Assembly (NCBI GenBank): GCA_903854305.1
Contig: CAINWC010000309.1
Location: 1 to 9,930, forward strand
Direction of reading: 5' to 3'
DNA: 9,930 bases
Source of the DNA: an uncultured Pseudomonadota bacterium
Lineage (GTDB): Bacteria; Pseudomonadota; Gammaproteobacteria; Burkholderiales; Methylophilaceae
Shown here: positions 7,320 to 9,930 of the stretch, piece after piece
How the letters are laid out: every line of letters begins with the position of its first letter
Position numbering within the stretch: the stretch's first letter is position 1
The notes under the pieces: model-generated
What the model was told of the DNA's origin: nothing
Database searches by the model: none
What the model saw: only the letters and a program-made list of their open reading frames with translations
Program-made: the position numbers and the translations under genes

Positions 7320-7451
7320 CTAGCGCAGTGTGTGTAAATGCAGCGCTTTAACACGCGCAGCAACACGTAACGCAAGGATTTTGCGTAAAAATAACGCGCT
7401 AGCCATCAAGCTAACCGCATATAAAGCGTATGAAATATTAAAATTCAACAT
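7320..7451 (-). CDS. Possible small ORF, cationic single-helix peptide
   Basis: An ATG-to-TAG ORF of 43 codons reads MLNFNISYALYAVSLMASAL for its first 20 residues. Residues 5-22 are hydrophobic enough for one transmembrane helix. Residues 23-43 form a basic tail with R23, K24, R29, R33, K35 and R43, rich in Leu and Ala. There is no Asp or Glu anywhere; ten residues are Leu and eight are Ala. Codon choice (TTA, GCG, CGC/CGT) resembles the neighbours. No Shine-Dalgarno site precedes the ATG, but a promoter-like pair sits so close that the transcript would be almost leaderless. It could be a small membrane protein, a toxin-like peptide, a Leu-rich leader for leuA, or chance. I do not recognise a family. 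Confidence 0.3.
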   Translation of the reverse strand: MLNFNISYALYAVSLMASALFLRKILALRVAARVKALHLHTLR

Positions 7452-7460
7452 AGTGGTAGA

Positions 7461-7489
7461 AATATAGTATTTTTTGCTGCATTCCGCAA
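7461..7489 (-). promoter_or_regulatory. Promoter-like pair ahead of the small ORF
   Basis: On the minus strand TTGCGG (7484-7489) is followed by 17 nt and TATATT (7461-7466), the -10 box matching five of six consensus bases. The predicted start near 7454 is about 3 nt before the ATG of the 43-codon ORF. The -35 box is weak, so the assignment is tentative; the transcript could equally serve leuA or an untranslated RNA. Confidence 0.35.
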
Positions 7490-7527
7490 GCATTTCAGTG
7501 TTTGAATTTATTTATTGCGATGACAAC

Positions 7528-7550
7528 TAAACTCATCAATGATGAGTTCA
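7528..7550 (-). terminator. Hairpin downstream of pssA
   Basis: On the minus strand AACTCATC and GATGAGTT form a perfect 8-bp stem around an ATT loop, extendable by a G-U and a U-A pair to 10 bp. It begins about 30 nt after the pssA stop. The bases after it (TTTAGTTG, the first partly in the stem) are only moderately U-rich. It could end or attenuate pssA transcription or protect its 3' end. It is bracketed by two copies of TGTCATCG (7518-7525, 7571-7578). Confidence 0.4.
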
Positions 7551-7581
7551 TTCACCAAAGTTAGATTTGACGATGACATTC

Positions 7582-8376
7582 TTAATCAGGTGTCTTTTGT
7601 TTAAATCGATCTCTCACCCAAAGCGCGTACCCAGAAAGGGCATACATTGTCATCACAAAAAATAGCACTTCTGGCGGACTGTATGAAACCAACACAATGG
7701 CTAGCATCACCCCTAAAATTACAAAAAATGGCACGCTTTGCTTTAAGTTAATATCTTTACCACTGTAATAACGTAAATCTGTCACCATAGAAGCGCCTGC
7801 AAATATGGTAATGCCCCATGCCATCCATTTCCACTGCAAAATACCGAAGAATATATCGCGACCACTCACCCCATATTCATAAGACACCCAAACAAAACCA
7901 GCCAATAAAGCTGCGGCTCCTGGGCTAGGTAGGCCTTGGAAATAGCGCTTATCCTGATGTTCATCGTCCAATTTAGTATTAAATCTGGCCAAACGCAAAG
8001 CAGCGCAAGCACAATAAACAAAAGCGGCCAACCAACCTAATTTACCTAAAGGCTTCAACGCCCAAACATACAAGATTAATGCTGGCGCTACGCCAAAGGA
8101 GACCATGTCAGACAAACTGTCATATTCTGCACCAAACGCACTTTGGGTATTGGTCATGCGTGCCACACGGCCATCAAGCCCATCTAACACCATTGCAATA
8201 AAAATCGCCATGGCTGACAGCTCAAAATGTCCATTCATCGCCTGCACAATGGCAAAGAAGCCTGAGAACAGTGCCGCAGAAGTAAAAAGATTAGGCAACA
8301 AATAAATGCCGCGCTCTTTTAAGCCACCGTCTAGCAGTGGTTTTTTGCTTGGTATACGCGATGGTTTTTCAGCCAT
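7582..8376 (-). CDS. pssA: CDP-diacylglycerol-serine O-phosphatidyltransferase
   Basis: This membrane enzyme transfers phosphatidyl from CDP-diacylglycerol to serine, giving phosphatidylserine, the precursor of phosphatidylethanolamine. The 264-residue product has the complete CDP-alcohol phosphatidyltransferase signature at 68-90: Asp68-Gly69, Ala72-Arg73, Gly82, Asp86 and Asp90 with the expected spacings. It also has GLPSPGAAAL (148-157), typical of type II PssA. Several membrane helices follow an N-terminal basic segment (1-22) and LLPNLFTSAALFSGF (26-40). The start was set at ATG 8376 (MAEKPSRIP). A TTG at 8463 would add 29 residues that overlap the promoter region and are not expected in the family. 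Relatives in other betaproteobacteria often sit in an ilv-pssA-leuA cluster; here only leuA follows and the upstream neighbour is the divergent tgt. Confidence 0.95.
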   Translation of the reverse strand: MAEKPSRIPSKKPLLDGGLKERGIYLLPNLFTSAALFSGFFAIVQAMNGHFELSAMAIFIAMVLDGLDGRVARMTNTQSAFGAEYDSLSDMVSFGVAPALILYVWALKPLGKLGWLAAFVYCACAALRLARFNTKLDDEHQDKRYFQGLPSPGAAALLAGFVWVSYEYGVSGRDIFFGILQWKWMAWGITIFAGASMVTDLRYYSGKDINLKQSVPFFVILGVMLAIVLVSYSPPEVLFFVMTMYALSGYALWVRDRFKQKTPD

Positions 8377-8407
8377 AATCAATTTTTCAATGAGTAAACT
8401 TAGCGCT

Positions 8408-8416
8408 AGTATAACA
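8408..8416 (-). promoter_or_regulatory. Extended -10 promoter of pssA
   Basis: On the minus strand TGTTATACT combines an extended TG motif with a TATACT -10 box (8408-8413, five of six consensus bases). No clear -35 box lies 17 nt upstream, as is allowed for extended -10 promoters. It is 32 nt ahead of ATG 8376, so the upstream TTG start for pssA would fall outside the transcript, which supports the ATG. Confidence 0.5.
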
Positions 8417-8509
8417 AAGCTAAGTTTTTTGCGTTTTATATAACTTAGATTAGTTGAATGCAAGCTTTCAAAGCGTGTGTGATTAAAGAAGAATTAAGCA
8501 GTGTGTTAA

Positions 8510-9643
<1,134 letters not shown>

Positions 9644-9673
9644 CGCGACTTGTCTGCAACAAGCGGTAGTCTG

Positions 9674-9682
9674 TGTTAAAAT
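9674..9682 (+). promoter_or_regulatory. Candidate promoter of yajC
   Basis: TGTTAAAAT combines an extended TG motif with a TAAAAT -10 box (9677-9682); a weak CTGCAA (9654-9659) lies 17 nt upstream. It would make a leader of about 110 nt for yajC that includes the hairpin at 9740-9762. No terminator separates tgt from yajC, so read-through from tgt is also possible. Confidence 0.35.
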
Positions 9683-9739
9683 CCGAAGCTAATTTTTTGC
9701 ACTGCCAGCTAAATACAGGATCAGTTTAAGTGCATCGTG

Positions 9740-9762
9740 GTTAACTTTTTGATAAAGTTAAC
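9740..9762 (+). promoter_or_regulatory. Perfect 9-bp hairpin in the yajC leader
   Basis: GTTAACTTT (9740-9748) and AAAGTTAAC (9754-9762) are exact inverted repeats around a TTGAT loop, 35 nt before the yajC start codon. The stem is AU-rich and followed by only three T residues, so it is a weak terminator at best. It may be an RNA control element or a protein-binding palindrome. A second, looser pairing, TGCACT (9698-9703) with AGTGCA (9729-9734), lies just upstream. Confidence 0.45.
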
Positions 9763-9797
9763 TTTAAATAGCAACTCAATTTATATAAGGTAATCTC

Positions 9798-9930
9798 ATG
9801 TTTATATCAAATGCATACGCCGCATCAGCTTCATCAGCCACGGACTTAATGAGTTTCTTACCGCTTGTCGTCATCTTCGTGCTGTTTTTCTTCATGATTA
9901 TTCGTCCACAAATGAAACAGGCAAAAGAGC
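9798..9930 (+). CDS. yajC: Preprotein translocase subunit YajC (partial)
   Basis: Only the first 44 codons are inside the window. The product starts MFISNAYAASASS, followed by a single hydrophobic helix (about 18-35, ending FFFMIIRP) and PQMKQAKE. This is the typical YajC pattern: a short periplasmic N-terminus, one transmembrane segment, then the conserved RPQ-K turn into a cytosolic domain. YajC associates with SecD and SecF to assist SecYEG. AAGG at 9787-9790 lies 7 nt before the ATG, a good ribosome binding site. It follows tgt by 154 nt, and secD would be expected just beyond the window. Confidence 0.95.
   Translation, partial: MFISNAYAASASSATDLMSFLPLVVIFVLFFFMIIRPQMKQAKE

Larger units (their letters stand above)
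7149..7581. other. 433-nt leuA-pssA intergenic region
   Basis: This is the only stretch longer than 300 nt without a firm gene. On the minus strand, in transcription order, it holds: a direct repeat (7571-7578), a perfect 8-bp hairpin (7528-7550), the second repeat copy (7518-7525), a promoter-like pair (7461-7489), a possible 43-codon ORF (7320-7451), a C-rich CCTCCCCC tract (7301-7308), a 6-bp hairpin with 12-nt loop (7257-7280), and a second promoter-like pair ahead of leuA (7216-7244). GCGCTAGC occurs twice (7317-7324 and 7396-7403), the first inside a 10-bp palindrome (7317-7326). It could be a small gene with its regulatory sequence, an sRNA locus, or remains of a lost gene. Confidence 0.6.

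Noticed and set aside
7301..7351. Strong GGGGGAGG Shine-Dalgarno-like site on the plus strand with a TTG frame at 7313
   Set aside because: The frame closes after 12 codons and no continuation in another frame is plausible; more likely the complement of a C-rich tract.
7370..7386. Hairpin ACGCAA/TTGCGT as a terminator
   Set aside because: Only 6 bp, no U-tract follows on the minus strand (TACGTG) and A residues follow on the plus strand; it lies inside the possible small ORF.
8377..8463. 29-residue N-terminal extension of PssA from TTG 8463
   Set aside because: It would start upstream of the extended -10 promoter at 8408-8416 and adds sequence not expected in the family; ATG 8376 gives the normal length.
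9649..9663. CTTGT/ACAAG hairpin after tgt as a terminator
   Set aside because: Five base pairs with no following T-run; too weak, and tgt-yajC read-through is common.

Overview
This window is a piece of a Gram-negative bacterial chromosome. It most resembles a betaproteobacterium of the Methylophilaceae/Nitrosomonadales kind (Methylotenera-like). That placement is an inference from moderately AT-rich codon use, the betaproteobacterial-type pssA-leuA neighbourhood, the tgt-yajC order and the ffh/ypjD-like pairing; it is not a proven assignment. All identifications come from reading translated sequences and motifs, without database searches.

Layout from left to right. A tRNA-Lys(UUU) gene lies on the minus strand (27-102), with its own near-consensus promoter and the first arm of a probable terminator cut by the window edge. 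Next is ffh (minus, 306-1670), the protein part of the signal recognition particle. Divergent from ffh is a YpjD/CcsA-like eight-helix membrane protein (plus, 1751-2557); this pairing is also seen in enterobacteria. Its stop codon is only 3 nt from the stop of a convergent DUF2235 (Tle1-like) alpha/beta hydrolase (minus, 2561-3745). Upstream of that on the minus strand are a HAD-IB phosphatase (3818-4486) and a YedA-like EamA transporter (4532-5431), all in one direction and closely spaced, so possibly co-transcribed in the order transporter, phosphatase, hydrolase. Then come leuA (minus, 5610-7148), a 433-nt stretch without an assigned gene, and pssA (minus, 7582-8376). Divergent from pssA is tgt (plus, 8540-9643), followed by the start of yajC (plus, 9798 to the window end), where the SecDF translocase operon usually continues.

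Two genes at opposite ends serve protein export: ffh targets nascent membrane proteins to the Sec translocon, and yajC belongs to the SecDF-YajC accessory complex. pssA makes the phosphatidylserine precursor of phosphatidylethanolamine, leuA commits carbon to leucine, and tgt modifies tRNA wobble guanines. The centre (DUF2235, HAD, EamA) is less defined metabolism or transport.

The window is mainly housekeeping, and I see no mobile element, CRISPR array, phage gene or obvious new defence system. The least explained stretch is the leuA-pssA gap (7149-7581). It holds a possible 43-codon ORF for a cationic single-helix protein with a promoter placed almost at its start codon, a CCTCCCCC anti-Shine-Dalgarno-like tract, several hairpins, and an 8-bp direct repeat bracketing a perfect hairpin. 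The yajC leader also has a perfect 9-bp hairpin worth testing as a regulatory site.
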